A stretch of DNA of 64,000 bases from Nocardioides euryhalodurans (lineage in GTDB: Bacteria > Actinomycetota > Actinomycetes > Propionibacteriales > Nocardioidaceae). Within the stretch, counting starts at the first letter, position 1. The number at the start of each line of letters is the position of its first letter. The position numbers and the translations under genes were made by a program. Below the pieces are notes generated by a model. The model made no database searches. It was given only the letters and a program-made list of their open reading frames with translations, and was not told the DNA's origin. Shown piece after piece: positions 15,850 through 26,270 of this stretch. The DNA lies in the NCBI RefSeq assembly GCF_004564375.1, contig NZ_CP038267.1:2172501-2236500 (forward strand), read 5' to 3'.

Positions 15850-17021
15850 CCGGCACGCCGCCACGCGCCCGCTTCGGCCCGCTCGCCTCCCCGGCCTCCG
15901 AGGCGCCGCCCCTCGACGTCGACGGCCTGCTCGACGACCCGGCCACGGGGATCATCGTGTGCTGCGGCTCCGGCGGCGTCGGCAAGACCACGACCTCGAC
16001 CGCCCTCGCGCTCCGCGCCGCCGAGCGCGGGCGACGGGTGGTCGTCCTCACGATCGACCCCGCCCGCAGGCTCGCCCAGTCGATGGGCATCGAGGCGCTC
16101 GACAACACCCCGCGGCCGGTCTCCGGCGTGGTCGGCGACGGCTCGCTGGACGCGATGATGCTCGACATGAAGCGCACCTTCGACGAGGTGGTGGAGAGCC
16201 AGGCCACGCCGGAGAAGGCGCAGCAGATCCTCGCCAACCCGTTCTACGTCGCCCTCTCGAGCTCGTTCGCCGGCACCCAGGAGTACATGGCGATGGAGAA
16301 GCTCGGCCAGGTCCACCGGCAGGCGCAGGCCGAGGGCACCTACGACCTGATCGTGGTGGACACCCCGCCGTCACGGTCGGCCCTCGACTTCCTGGACGCT
16401 CCCGAGCGGCTCTCCCGGTTCCTGGACGGTCGCTTCATCAGGTTGCTGCTGGCGCCGGCCAAGGGGCCGGCCCGCGTGATGTCGGCAGGGCTGGGTCTGG
16501 TGACCTCGGCGCTGACCAAGGTGCTCGGGGCCCAGGTGCTGCGCGACATGCAGACCTTCGTGGCGGCCTTCGACACCCTCTTCGGGGGTTTCCGGGCCCG
16601 GGCCGAGGAGACCTTCCGGCTGCTGCAGGACGACCGGACGGCGTTCCTGGTCGTCGCGGCTCCGGAGCCCGACGCGCTGCGGGAGGCGGCGTACTTCGTC
16701 GAGCGCCTCGGCGAGGACCGGATGCCGCTCGCGGGCCTCGTGGTGAACCGGGCGAGCCCCGGTCCGCTGGGGGCGCTCTCCGCCGACGAGGCGATGGCGG
16801 CAGCCACCAGGCTCCAGCACGACGACCCGGGCTCGACGAGCGCCGGACTGCTGCGGCTGCACGCCGACCGGTCACGGCTGGCGGAGCGGGAGGCGGCCCT
16901 GCGGGCCAGGTTCGCGGCGGCGCACCCTGCGGTCGCGACCGCCGTGGTGCCTGCGCTGCCGGGTGACGTCCACGACCTCGAGGGCCTGCGTCACGTGGGG
17001 GAGCTGCTGTCCGGGACCTGA
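15846..17021 (+). CDS. ArsA-like ATPase, second subunit (Rv3680-like)
   Basis: This 391-residue partner ATPase has the deviant Walker A CCGSGGVGKTTTSTAL near residues 39-54, TIDPARRLAQSMG, and switch II VVDTPPSRSALDFLDAP. An N-terminal extension of about 35 residues is Pro/Ala-rich. It differs from its upstream partner mainly in a longer middle section rich in Met and Phe (RVMSAGLGLVTSALTKVLG), which could contact hydrophobic clients as in Get3. The role is inferred from the family. It is convergent with whiB4, 34 nt away. Confidence 0.9.
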   Translation: MTGTPPRARFGPLASPASEAPPLDVDGLLDDPATGIIVCCGSGGVGKTTTSTALALRAAERGRRVVVLTIDPARRLAQSMGIEALDNTPRPVSGVVGDGSLDAMMLDMKRTFDEVVESQATPEKAQQILANPFYVALSSSFAGTQEYMAMEKLGQVHRQAQAEGTYDLIVVDTPPSRSALDFLDAPERLSRFLDGRFIRLLLAPAKGPARVMSAGLGLVTSALTKVLGAQVLRDMQTFVAAFDTLFGGFRARAEETFRLLQDDRTAFLVVAAPEPDALREAAYFVERLGEDRMPLAGLVVNRASPGPLGALSADEAMAAATRLQHDDPGSTSAGLLRLHADRSRLAEREAALRARFAAAHPAVATAVVPALPGDVHDLEGLRHVGELLSGT

Positions 17022-17055
17022 CCTCCCCCGCAGGCCAGGTCCCCCGCCGGGTGGA

Positions 17056-17340
17056 TCAGTGGCTGGCCGGGACGGCCTGCTCCTCGCGCGCTGCCTCGAG
17101 CACGGACCGCCAGGAGGCACCCGGCCGGCGCCGGAGCAGGGCTCGGCGCTCACGCTCGGTCATGCCGCCCCACACACCCCACTCGATCTGGTTGTCCAGT
17201 GCCTCGGCCAGGCACTCGGTGCGCACGGGGCAACCGCCGCACACCAGCTTGGCCTTGTTCTGCTCCGCGCCGCGCACGAAGAGTGCGTCGGGCTGTGCCT
17301 GGCGGCAAGCCGCCGACGGTGCCCAGTCCTCGATCCACAT
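17056..17340 (-). CDS. whiB4: WhiB-family iron-sulfur regulator, WhiB4/WblA type
   Basis: The protein has 94 residues with the four WhiB cysteines Cys12, Cys34, Cys37 and Cys43 (C-x21-C-x2-C-x5-C), which hold a [4Fe-4S] cluster, and the GVWGG turn at residues 55-59. The C-terminal TERERRALLRRRPGASWR is the WhiB4/WblA-type basic tail. The ATG at 17340 gives MWIEDWAPSAACR, the usual length before the first cysteine; 17373 is a second choice. Location between the ArsA pair and ponA2 matches Rv3681c and Streptomyces wblA. It acts as a redox-responsive regulator. Confidence 0.93.
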   Translation of the reverse strand: MWIEDWAPSAACRQAQPDALFVRGAEQNKAKLVCGGCPVRTECLAEALDNQIEWGVWGGMTERERRALLRRRPGASWRSVLEAAREEQAVPASH

Positions 17341-17517
17341 GAGACGTCCCCATTCGCCCGGGATCCGGACCATCCCCACCGACGGTCCGATCAAATCCCG
17401 CACGAGTAACGTAAAGTCCGGCGCCACCCGGGGAACAGGCTCGATCTGCCCCTTTGGCATAGTCCGAAGTGACTAGCCCCCCGATGCCATGAATGGGCCG
17501 GGTCGGGACCGCTCGGG

Positions 17518-17523
17518 TATCTT
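17518..17523 (+). promoter_or_regulatory. -10 box of ponA2 (leaderless)
   Basis: TATCTT lies 7 nt before the ATG at 17531. No convincing -35 or ribosome binding site is seen. Confidence 0.55.
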
Positions 17524-17530
17524 GGCTGGC

Positions 17531-19966
17531 ATGTCCGTGCCCCCCGACGAGCGTCTGCCTGCCCGCCGCATCCTCTCCCACCTCGGGGTGATGGCTGCGG
17601 TCTCCGTGGTGATGGGCGTGATGGTAGCCGGTCTCGCCATCCCCTTCGCCGGTGTGGTCGGCGTCGGTACGCGTGACGTCGCCCGCAGCATGGACACCCT
17701 CCCCGCGGAGCTCGCGGTGGAGCCGCTGGCGCAGAAGACGAAGATCCTCGACAGCGACGGCAACCTCATCGCCTCGCTCTACGACGAGAACCGCGTCAAC
17801 GTCCCGCTGACCCAGATCTCGCGCACCATGGTCAAGGCGATCGTCTCGATCGAGGACTACCGCTTCTACGAGCACGGGGCGCTCGACCTGCGCGGCACCC
17901 TCCGCGCGCTGGTCACCAACCAGGCCGCGAACGGCGTGGTCCAGGGCGGCTCCTCGATCACCCAGCAGATGGTGAAGCTGACCCTGGTCAGCCAGGCCGA
18001 CACCAAGGCCGAGCGGATCGCCGCCACCGACGACACCTTCGCCCGCAAGGTGCGCGAGCTGCGCTACGCCATCGCCTTCGAGGAGAAGTACTCCAAGGAC
18101 TGGATCCTCGAGCGCTACCTCAACATCGCCTACTTCGGCGACGGCGCGTTCGGCATCCAGTCGGCGGCCCGCCACTACTTCGACAAGAACGCCAAGGACC
18201 TCAACCTGCGGGAGTCGGCGATGCTGGCGGGCCTGGTCAAGAACCCGACCGGGCTCGACCCCACCAACTCCCCCGACGAGGCCCTCGACCGGCGCAACGT
18301 GGTGCTGGACCGGATGGCGCAGCTCGACGTGATCTCGCAGCGCAAGGCCGACAAGACGAAGAAGACCGACCTCGGCCTCCGGGTGCAGCCCACCGACAAC
18401 GGCTGCGTGAACTCGCGCGCCCCGTTCTTCTGCGACTACGTCACCAACGTCCTCATGAAGGACCCCTCGCTCGGCAGGACCCGCGACGCCCGCAAGCAGC
18501 TGCTGCGGACCGGCGGCCTCACCATCCGCACCACCGTGGACCTGCGCTTCCAGGCGGCCGCCGACCAGGCGGTGCGCAACAACGTCAACCCGACCGACCA
18601 GGCGATCGGCGGGCTGGCGATGGTCGAGCCCGGCACCGGTGACGTCAAGGCGCTCGCCCAGTCGCGTCCGATGGGCCCCGACAAGTCCAAGGGCCAGACG
18701 TTCCTCAACTACGTCGTCCCGCAGGAGTACGGCGACTCGGCCGGCTTCCAGGCAGGATCGACCTTCAAGGCCTTCATCCTCGCCCAGGCACTCATCGACG
18801 GCGTGCAGCCCGACACCACCCTGACGGTGCCGGCCCAGGAGTCCATCCCCGAGAACCAGTTCACGACCTGCGGCGAGAACGGCAACGAGATCCCGTACGC
18901 CAGCTCCACGATCTGGGACCCTGCCAACTTCGACTTCGCGGGCGGGACGTTCAACCTCTACACCGGCACCCAGCGGTCGGTGAACACCTTCTTCGCCAAC
19001 CTCGAGCTGCTCACCGGGCTGTGCAAGCCCTACGAGCTGGCCAAGCAGATGGGCGTCGACCTGACCAACCCCGACCTCGAGCGGGTGCCGTCCTTCACGC
19101 TCGGCGTCGTCGACACCAGCCCGCTCGAGATGGCCGAGGCGTACGCCACCTTCGCCGCCCGCGGCGAGCACTGCGACTCCCGTGCGGTGACCTCGATCGA
19201 GGACGCCGAGGGCAACCTGCTCAAGGAGTACGGCTCCCAGTGCAACCAGGTGATGTCCAACGCGGTGGCCGACACCGTCAACGACATCCTCAAGGGCGTC
19301 CTCGCGCCGGGCGGATTCGGCGAGGCCATCACGATGACCCAGGAGGACGCCGGCAAGACCGGCACCACCCAGAGCGCACGTGCGGTGTGGTTCGTCGGCC
19401 ACACCCCCAACCTCGCGACCGCGGCGATGGTCGCCGGCGCCAACTCCTTCGGCCAGCCGATCGGCCTGGAGGGCCTCACGGTCGGCGGCGAGACGATCTA
19501 CTCGGCCTCCGGCTCCGGCACCGCCGGCCCGATGTGGGGCGAGGCGATGGGCAACGTCGAGCAGTACCTCGAGGACGCCTTCTTCACACCCCCCGACCTC
19601 AGCGCGCTCGGTGGCGCCACGACCACCGTGCCGAGCACCGGCGGACTCTCGATCGAGAGCGCGCGCCGGGTGCTCGAGGACGCCGGCTTCAACGTGCTGG
19701 TGGGCCCGCCCGTCAACTCCGAGTACCCCGAGGGCACGGTCGCCTACAGCGATCCCGGCTCCGGCACCGGCGCCCCCAGGGGCACGGCCATCTCGATCTA
19801 TCCCTCCACCGGCTTCGTCCCCGCACCCCCGCCCCCGCCGAGCGGCGGCGGCGGGAACGGCGGCGGCAACGGCGGTGACGGTGGCAACGGCGGTGGCGGC
19901 GGCGGTGGCGGCGGCAACGACGGTCCCGGCGGTGGCGGCCGCGGCGGTGGCGGCGGCCGGGACTGA
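17531..19966 (+). CDS. ponA2: Bifunctional penicillin-binding protein (PonA2 type) with PASTA domain
   Basis: This 811-residue class A PBP builds peptidoglycan outside the membrane. After one membrane helix (about residues 18-40) comes the glycosyltransferase domain, with catalytic Glu108 in EDYRFYEHG and GGSSITQQMVK. The transpeptidase domain has the SxxK motif STFK with Ser410, an SVN motif and KTGTT at about 609. One PASTA repeat follows (GGLSIESARRVLEDAGFNV). The last 35 residues are almost pure Gly/Asn, a low-complexity tail. The start at 17531 fits the -10 box; an in-frame ATG at 17489 is less likely. Position matches Rv3682. Confidence 0.95.
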   Translation: MSVPPDERLPARRILSHLGVMAAVSVVMGVMVAGLAIPFAGVVGVGTRDVARSMDTLPAELAVEPLAQKTKILDSDGNLIASLYDENRVNVPLTQISRTMVKAIVSIEDYRFYEHGALDLRGTLRALVTNQAANGVVQGGSSITQQMVKLTLVSQADTKAERIAATDDTFARKVRELRYAIAFEEKYSKDWILERYLNIAYFGDGAFGIQSAARHYFDKNAKDLNLRESAMLAGLVKNPTGLDPTNSPDEALDRRNVVLDRMAQLDVISQRKADKTKKTDLGLRVQPTDNGCVNSRAPFFCDYVTNVLMKDPSLGRTRDARKQLLRTGGLTIRTTVDLRFQAAADQAVRNNVNPTDQAIGGLAMVEPGTGDVKALAQSRPMGPDKSKGQTFLNYVVPQEYGDSAGFQAGSTFKAFILAQALIDGVQPDTTLTVPAQESIPENQFTTCGENGNEIPYASSTIWDPANFDFAGGTFNLYTGTQRSVNTFFANLELLTGLCKPYELAKQMGVDLTNPDLERVPSFTLGVVDTSPLEMAEAYATFAARGEHCDSRAVTSIEDAEGNLLKEYGSQCNQVMSNAVADTVNDILKGVLAPGGFGEAITMTQEDAGKTGTTQSARAVWFVGHTPNLATAAMVAGANSFGQPIGLEGLTVGGETIYSASGSGTAGPMWGEAMGNVEQYLEDAFFTPPDLSALGGATTTVPSTGGLSIESARRVLEDAGFNVLVGPPVNSEYPEGTVAYSDPGSGTGAPRGTAISIYPSTGFVPAPPPPPSGGGGNGGGNGGDGGNGGGGGGGGGNDGPGGGGRGGGGGRD

Positions 19967-20425
19967 TCAGGCCAGCTGGCGGCGTACCTCCGCAGCCACG
20001 ACGGCGCCGTCGGCGCGCCCCTTGACCTGGGGCGTGACCACGCCCATCACCTTGCCCATCGCACGCATCCCCTCACCGGCGGCGCCGACCTGCTCGACGG
20101 CGGCGGTGACCAGCGCGACGATCTCCTCCTCGGAGAGCTGCGCGGGCAGGTAGTCGGCGATCACCTCGGCCTCGGCACGCTCCCGGGCCGCCATCTCGGC
20201 CCGGCCGCCGTCCTCGAAGGCGGTCGCGGCCTCGCGCCGCTTCTTGGCCTCGGTCGAGAGCACGCCCACCACGTCGTCGTCGCTGAGCTCGCGGGCGACC
20301 TTGCCCGACACCTCAGCGTTGGTGACGGCGGTCAGCACCATCCGGAGCGTGCCCGCCCGGATCTCGTCACGCGCCTTCATCGCGGTCGTGAGGTCGGCAC
20401 GGAGACGGTCCTTCAGAGCACTCAT
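19967..20425 (-). CDS. GatB/YqeY domain protein
   Basis: The 152-residue protein matches the YqeY family throughout: LKDRLRADLTTAMKARDEIRAGTLRMVLTAV at the N-terminus, the conserved ADYLPAQLSEEEI in the middle and MGKVMGVVTPQVKGRADGAVV at the end. The family resembles the tail domain of the GatB amidotransferase subunit and may bind tRNA, but its role is not settled. It ends exactly where ponA2 ends (adjacent stops, no gap). It is divergent from the metallophosphoesterase gene, 36 nt away. Confidence 0.9.
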   Translation of the reverse strand: MSALKDRLRADLTTAMKARDEIRAGTLRMVLTAVTNAEVSGKVARELSDDDVVGVLSTEAKKRREAATAFEDGGRAEMAARERAEAEVIADYLPAQLSEEEIVALVTAAVEQVGAAGEGMRAMGKVMGVVTPQVKGRADGAVVAAEVRRQLA

Positions 20426-20461
20426 GGAGCCATCCTGCCAGCCCTGTGACAGCCTTGCCCC

Positions 20462-21382
20462 ATGTCTTTCCCCGCCCTCGCCCGCGTGCTCGGAGGCGGC
20501 GTCCTCGCGGGCGCCGCGGTCACCGCGTACGCCGTCGCCGAGACCCGGCGCTTCGTGCTGCGGGAGGTGTCCGTGCCGTTGCTGCCCGCCGGTCACGTGC
20601 CGCTCCGGGTGCTCCACCTCAGCGACCTTCACCTGACGCCGCGGCAGCAGCGCAAGCAGGAGTGGCTGCGCACGCTCGCCGACCTCGAGCCCGACCTGGT
20701 CGTCAACACCGGTGACAACCTCGCGCACCGCGACGCGCTGCCCGCGCTGCTCGCCTGCCTCGACGGGCTGCTCGACGTCCCGGGCGTCTTCGTGCTCGGC
20801 TCCAACGACTACTTCGCACCCACGCTGCGCAACCCGCTGCGATACCTGCTCCCCGACGACGGCACCCGCCGCACCAGCAGCGAGGAGCTGGCCTGGCGGG
20901 AGCTGAAGGAGGCCTACGACGAGGCCGGCTGGCTCGACCTCACCAACACCCGGGCCGCGTTCTCCGTCGGGGGCACCAGCATCGCCTTCGCGGGTGTCGA
21001 CGACCCCCACCTGGAGTACGACCGTCTCGACGACGTCGCCGGGACGGCCGACCCGACGGCCGACGTCCGGCTCGCCGTCGCCCACGCGCCGTACCTGCGG
21101 GTGCTCGACCAGTTCGCCGCCGACGGCTACGACGCGATCGTCGCCGGGCACACCCACGGCGGCCAGGTGTGCCTGCCCTGGCACGGAGCACTGGTGACGA
21201 ACTGCGACCTCGAGCCTGCGCGGGCGAAGGGGCTCCACCGTCATCCGGCCGACTCGCGGCCCGGCGACCCGGGGTCGGCCTGGTTGCACGTGTCGGCCGG
21301 GCTCGGCACCTCGCCGTACACCCAGGTGCGCGTCGCGTGCCGTCCCGAGGCGACGCTGATGACGCTCACGGCGAGGGCCTGA
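20462..21382 (+). CDS. Membrane-anchored metallophosphoesterase (Rv3683-like)
   Basis: The 306-residue protein has an N-terminal hydrophobic anchor (about residues 5-25) and then a calcineurin-type phosphoesterase fold: HLSDLHLTPRQ (Dx H), VVNTGDNLAH (GD), FVLGSNDYF (GNxx variant with SND), and the metal ligands in VAHAPYL and AGHTHGGQV. Such enzymes act on UDP-sugars, lipids or nucleotides; the substrate is unknown. The ATG at 20462 fits. The tRNA-Pro gene follows 98 nt later. It has the same place relative to ponA2 as Rv3683. Confidence 0.9.
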   Translation: MSFPALARVLGGGVLAGAAVTAYAVAETRRFVLREVSVPLLPAGHVPLRVLHLSDLHLTPRQQRKQEWLRTLADLEPDLVVNTGDNLAHRDALPALLACLDGLLDVPGVFVLGSNDYFAPTLRNPLRYLLPDDGTRRTSSEELAWRELKEAYDEAGWLDLTNTRAAFSVGGTSIAFAGVDDPHLEYDRLDDVAGTADPTADVRLAVAHAPYLRVLDQFAADGYDAIVAGHTHGGQVCLPWHGALVTNCDLEPARAKGLHRHPADSRPGDPGSAWLHVSAGLGTSPYTQVRVACRPEATLMTLTARA

Positions 21383-21411
21383 GAGGCGGGTCGGCCGCGG
21401 GCACGGGCCGA

Positions 21412-21442
21412 TTTCAGGCGGCTCTCGACGCTCGGGTAAGGT
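21412..21442 (+). promoter_or_regulatory. Promoter of tRNA-Pro with GATTTCAGGCG element
   Basis: TTTCAG (21412-21417) within CGATTTCAGGCG, 19 bp, then TAAGGT (21437-21442). The same element and the same spacing precede the other two tRNA genes of this window. Confidence 0.55.
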
Positions 21443-21480
21443 GGCGCCTGCTCGCGCCGGGGACCCGTTCCCGGCGCGAT

Positions 21481-21557
<77 letters not shown>

Positions 21558-21583
21558 CGTGTCGCTCTGGCACACTTCGCCGC

Positions 21584-22213
21584 ATGGCTGAGAAGGACCC
21601 GGACGGACCCTCGCTGGAGCTCCCGTCACTCGGCTTCCGCCGCAAGCGCAAGGCGAACCGCGACGAGCCGTCCACCGAGCCCCCCGCCGACCCGGTCGAG
21701 CCCGCGCCGCGCGTCACCGACGAGGTCCCCGCGGCCCCCGAGGCGCCGGCCGTCGAGGCCGAGCAGCCCGCTGCCTCGCCGCCACCCGAGCGTCGGAGGC
21801 GTCAGCCGGTCTCCCTGCCCACGATCGGCGCCCTCCCGGCAGCGCTGGTGGCGGGGCTGGTCTCGGGGCTGCTCCTCGTGGGGCTGGTCTGGGCGTCGCT
21901 GCGCCTCTGCGAGGTCGTGCGCGGTACGTCGAGCTGCGGCAACCCGGGCTTCCTGCTGCTGCTCGCGGTGACCGTGCTGGTCGGCTGGGTCGGCGCCGTG
22001 GTGCTCCGCGCGCTGGGCGTGCCCGGCGCCGGCAGCACCAGTGCGCTCGGCACCGGCCTGATCGCCGTGGTGAGCCTGCTGTTCCTCGGCGACGCCCTGT
22101 TCGCGTGGTGGATGGTCATCGCCGTGCCGCTGGTCGGGGCCGCGTCGTACGCCGTGGCGGTCTGGGTCTCGACCGCGCTCGTCGAGCCGGTCGAGGACCG
22201 CATGCACCGCTGA
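21584..22213 (+). CDS. Membrane protein of unknown function
   Basis: The 209-residue protein has a charged, Pro/Glu-rich cytoplasmic N-terminus (about residues 1-75) and then four hydrophobic helices (near 83-105, 120-143, 155-175 and 178-200). A pair of cysteines (LRLCEVVRGTSSCGNPG) sits in the loop between helices 1 and 2 and may form an external disulfide. No family is recognised. It starts 27 nt after the tRNA-Pro end with no clear ribosome binding site, so it could be read from the tRNA transcript. Confidence 0.72.
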   Translation: MAEKDPDGPSLELPSLGFRRKRKANRDEPSTEPPADPVEPAPRVTDEVPAAPEAPAVEAEQPAASPPPERRRRQPVSLPTIGALPAALVAGLVSGLLLVGLVWASLRLCEVVRGTSSCGNPGFLLLLAVTVLVGWVGAVVLRALGVPGAGSTSALGTGLIAVVSLLFLGDALFAWWMVIAVPLVGAASYAVAVWVSTALVEPVEDRMHR

Positions 22214-22217
22214 GGGG

Positions 22218-24606
<2,389 letters not shown>

Positions 24607-24665
24607 CGGGTCGTCCTCCTGCTCTCGGGTGCGGGATCGACGACCGAGTCTACCGGCGGGGCCTG

Positions 24666-25256
24666 CTAGTCCTCGTCGACGTCCAGCACGGCCTCGGCGG
24701 CCTCGATCTGCTCCTGCTCCGACTCCAGCTCGACGTCGAGCCGGTCGTGGGCGACCACCGACAGCAGCGCGTTGAGCGCTGCGCCGGCCAGGTTGCCCCA
24801 GTTGGAGACGTAGGAGAACTGCCACCACCACAGCGCCTCGGCGATGTCGCCGCTGCGGTAGTGGCGCAGGCCGTTCTCGAGGTCGGAAGCCATGCTGGTG
24901 AGGTCGTCGGACAGCTGGCTCTCGACCACCTCGGGGAGGTAGGGGTCGAAGACGAAGCTGTAGGTGTCGACGTTGCCGAGCAGCGCGGCGAGGGCCAGCC
25001 GCAGCTCCTCGACGTCGGCCTCGGGCCCGACGTCGGGCTGGTACTCGGTCCGGGGCGTGAAGTCCTGCTGGGCGCCGAGCCGCGCGCCGGCGAGCGAGAT
25101 CTGGGAGATCTCGAGCAGCAGCAACGAGATCCCGCGGCCTCCGTCGCCCTCGCGGGCGACCGCCCGCAGCGCCAGGAGGAAGGACTCCACCTGGTCGGCG
25201 ATCTGGGCCGCGAAGCCCCGGTCGATCGTCTCGACCTCGCCAGTCACGTCAGTCAT
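24666..25256 (-). CDS. DUF5063 protein
   Basis: The 196-residue acidic, helical protein contains [35 protein letters not shown] followed by the aromatic [21 protein letters not shown], the DUF5063 hallmark. The function is unknown. It is encoded directly after recR: its ATG at 25256 overlaps the recR stop by 8 nt, suggesting translational coupling and perhaps a role near RecFOR-type repair, though that rests on position alone. No membrane segment or signal peptide is seen. Confidence 0.85.
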   Translation of the reverse strand: MTDVTGEVETIDRGFAAQIADQVESFLLALRAVAREGDGGRGISLLLLEISQISLAGARLGAQQDFTPRTEYQPDVGPEADVEELRLALAALLGNVDTYSFVFDPYLPEVVESQLSDDLTSMASDLENGLRHYRSGDIAEALWWWQFSYVSNWGNLAGAALNALLSVVAHDRLDVELESEQEQIEAAEAVLDVDED

Positions 25257-25848
25257 CTGCAGACCGCCTTCCTGCGAATGCTCGTCCGAGGGTCACCTCG
25301 TCGGCGTACTCGAGATCGCCGCCCACGGGCAGTCCACTCGCCAACCGCGTCACGCGCAAGCCGAAGTCCTTGAGCAGGCGTGTGATGTAGGTCGCGGTGG
25401 CCTCGCCCTCGAGGTTGGGATCCGTCGCCAGGATCACCTCGGTGAGGGTGCCGTCGGCGAGGCGCTGCACCAGCTCCTTGATGCGGAGCTGGTCGGGTCC
25501 GATCCCGTCGATCGGCGAGATCGCCCCGCCGAGCACGTGGTAGCGGCCGCGGAACTCCCGCGTCCGCTCGATCGCCACGACGTCCTTGTACTCCTCGACG
25601 ACGCACAGCACCGACGGGTCGCGGCGCGGGTCACGGCAGATCCGGCACTGCTCGTCCTCGGCCACGTTGAAGCAGGTGGTGCAGAACTTCACCTTGGCCT
25701 TCACCTCGAGGAGGATGTCGGCCAGCCGACGTACGTCGACCGGCTCGGCCTGCAGCAGGTGGAACGCGATCCGTTGCGCGCTCTTGGGACCCACGCCGGG
25801 CAGCCTGCCCAGCTCGTCGATGAGGTCCTGGACGATGCCTTCGTACAT
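25249..25848 (-). CDS. recR: Recombination mediator RecR
   Basis: The 199-residue protein is a full RecR. The N-terminal HhH includes [21 protein letters not shown], the zinc finger has [16 protein letters not shown], and the Toprim domain runs from VLCVVEE to [16 protein letters not shown]. RecR with RecO loads RecA at gaps and ends. It lies between ybaB (8 nt upstream) and the DUF5063 gene (8 nt overlap), in the conserved order dnaX-ybaB-recR (Rv3721c, Rv3716c, Rv3715c). Confidence 0.97.
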   Translation of the reverse strand: MYEGIVQDLIDELGRLPGVGPKSAQRIAFHLLQAEPVDVRRLADILLEVKAKVKFCTTCFNVAEDEQCRICRDPRRDPSVLCVVEEYKDVVAIERTREFRGRYHVLGGAISPIDGIGPDQLRIKELVQRLADGTLTEVILATDPNLEGEATATYITRLLKDFGLRVTRLASGLPVGGDLEYADEVTLGRAFAGRRSADD

Positions 25849-25855
25849 CGGGAGG

Positions 25856-26227
25856 TCAGGCCCCTCCGAGGCCGGGCAGCCCGCCGCCGCCGGACAGCGG
25901 GCCGAGCGCCTCGCTGGCCACGGTGTCGGCCTGGGCCTTGGCGTCGCGGTAGGCGGCGACGATCATGTCGCCGAGGTCGGCGAGGTCGTCGGGGTCGCTG
26001 CCGTCGAAGCCGCCGGCCCGGATCTCCACGCCGACCAGCTCGCCCACTCCGTTGACCGTCACGGTCACCGCACCGCCGGCGACCGTGCCGTCGACCGTGG
26101 TCTCGGTGAGCCGCTGCTGGGCCTGCTCGATCTGCTCCTGCATCTGCTGGGCCTGCTGCATGAGGGCGTTGATGTCGAAGCCGCCGCCGCCGAGGGCGTC
26201 GAAGGGGTTGTCGGGGGTCTGGCTCAT
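25856..26227 (-). CDS. YbaB/EbfC nucleoid-associated protein
   Basis: This 123-residue protein of the YbaB/EbfC family binds DNA as a dimer. It has the long helix [23 protein letters not shown], the beta strands [18 protein letters not shown], and a C-terminal helix [19 protein letters not shown]- and C-terminal tails are Gly-rich and probably disordered. The ATG at 26227 follows the dnaX stop by 43 nt. The dnaX-ybaB-recR order is widely conserved and supports a link to DNA replication and repair. Confidence 0.94.
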   Translation of the reverse strand: MSQTPDNPFDALGGGGFDINALMQQAQQMQEQIEQAQQRLTETTVDGTVAGGAVTVTVNGVGELVGVEIRAGGFDGSDPDDLADLGDMIVAAYRDAKAQADTVASEALGPLSGGGGLPGLGGA

Positions 26228-26270
26228 GGGTGAGTCACCTCATCGGTCGGGGTCGGTCGGGCGGGTCCGG

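Noticed and set aside
17150..19402. A 750-codon antisense frame across ponA2
   Set aside because: The ponA2 frame has all catalytic motifs; the antisense frame is compositionally biased and without recognisable domains.
19830..19963. GGC-rich short repeats suggesting a tandem array
   Set aside because: They encode the Gly/Asn-rich tail of PonA2 in frame and are explained by codon use.
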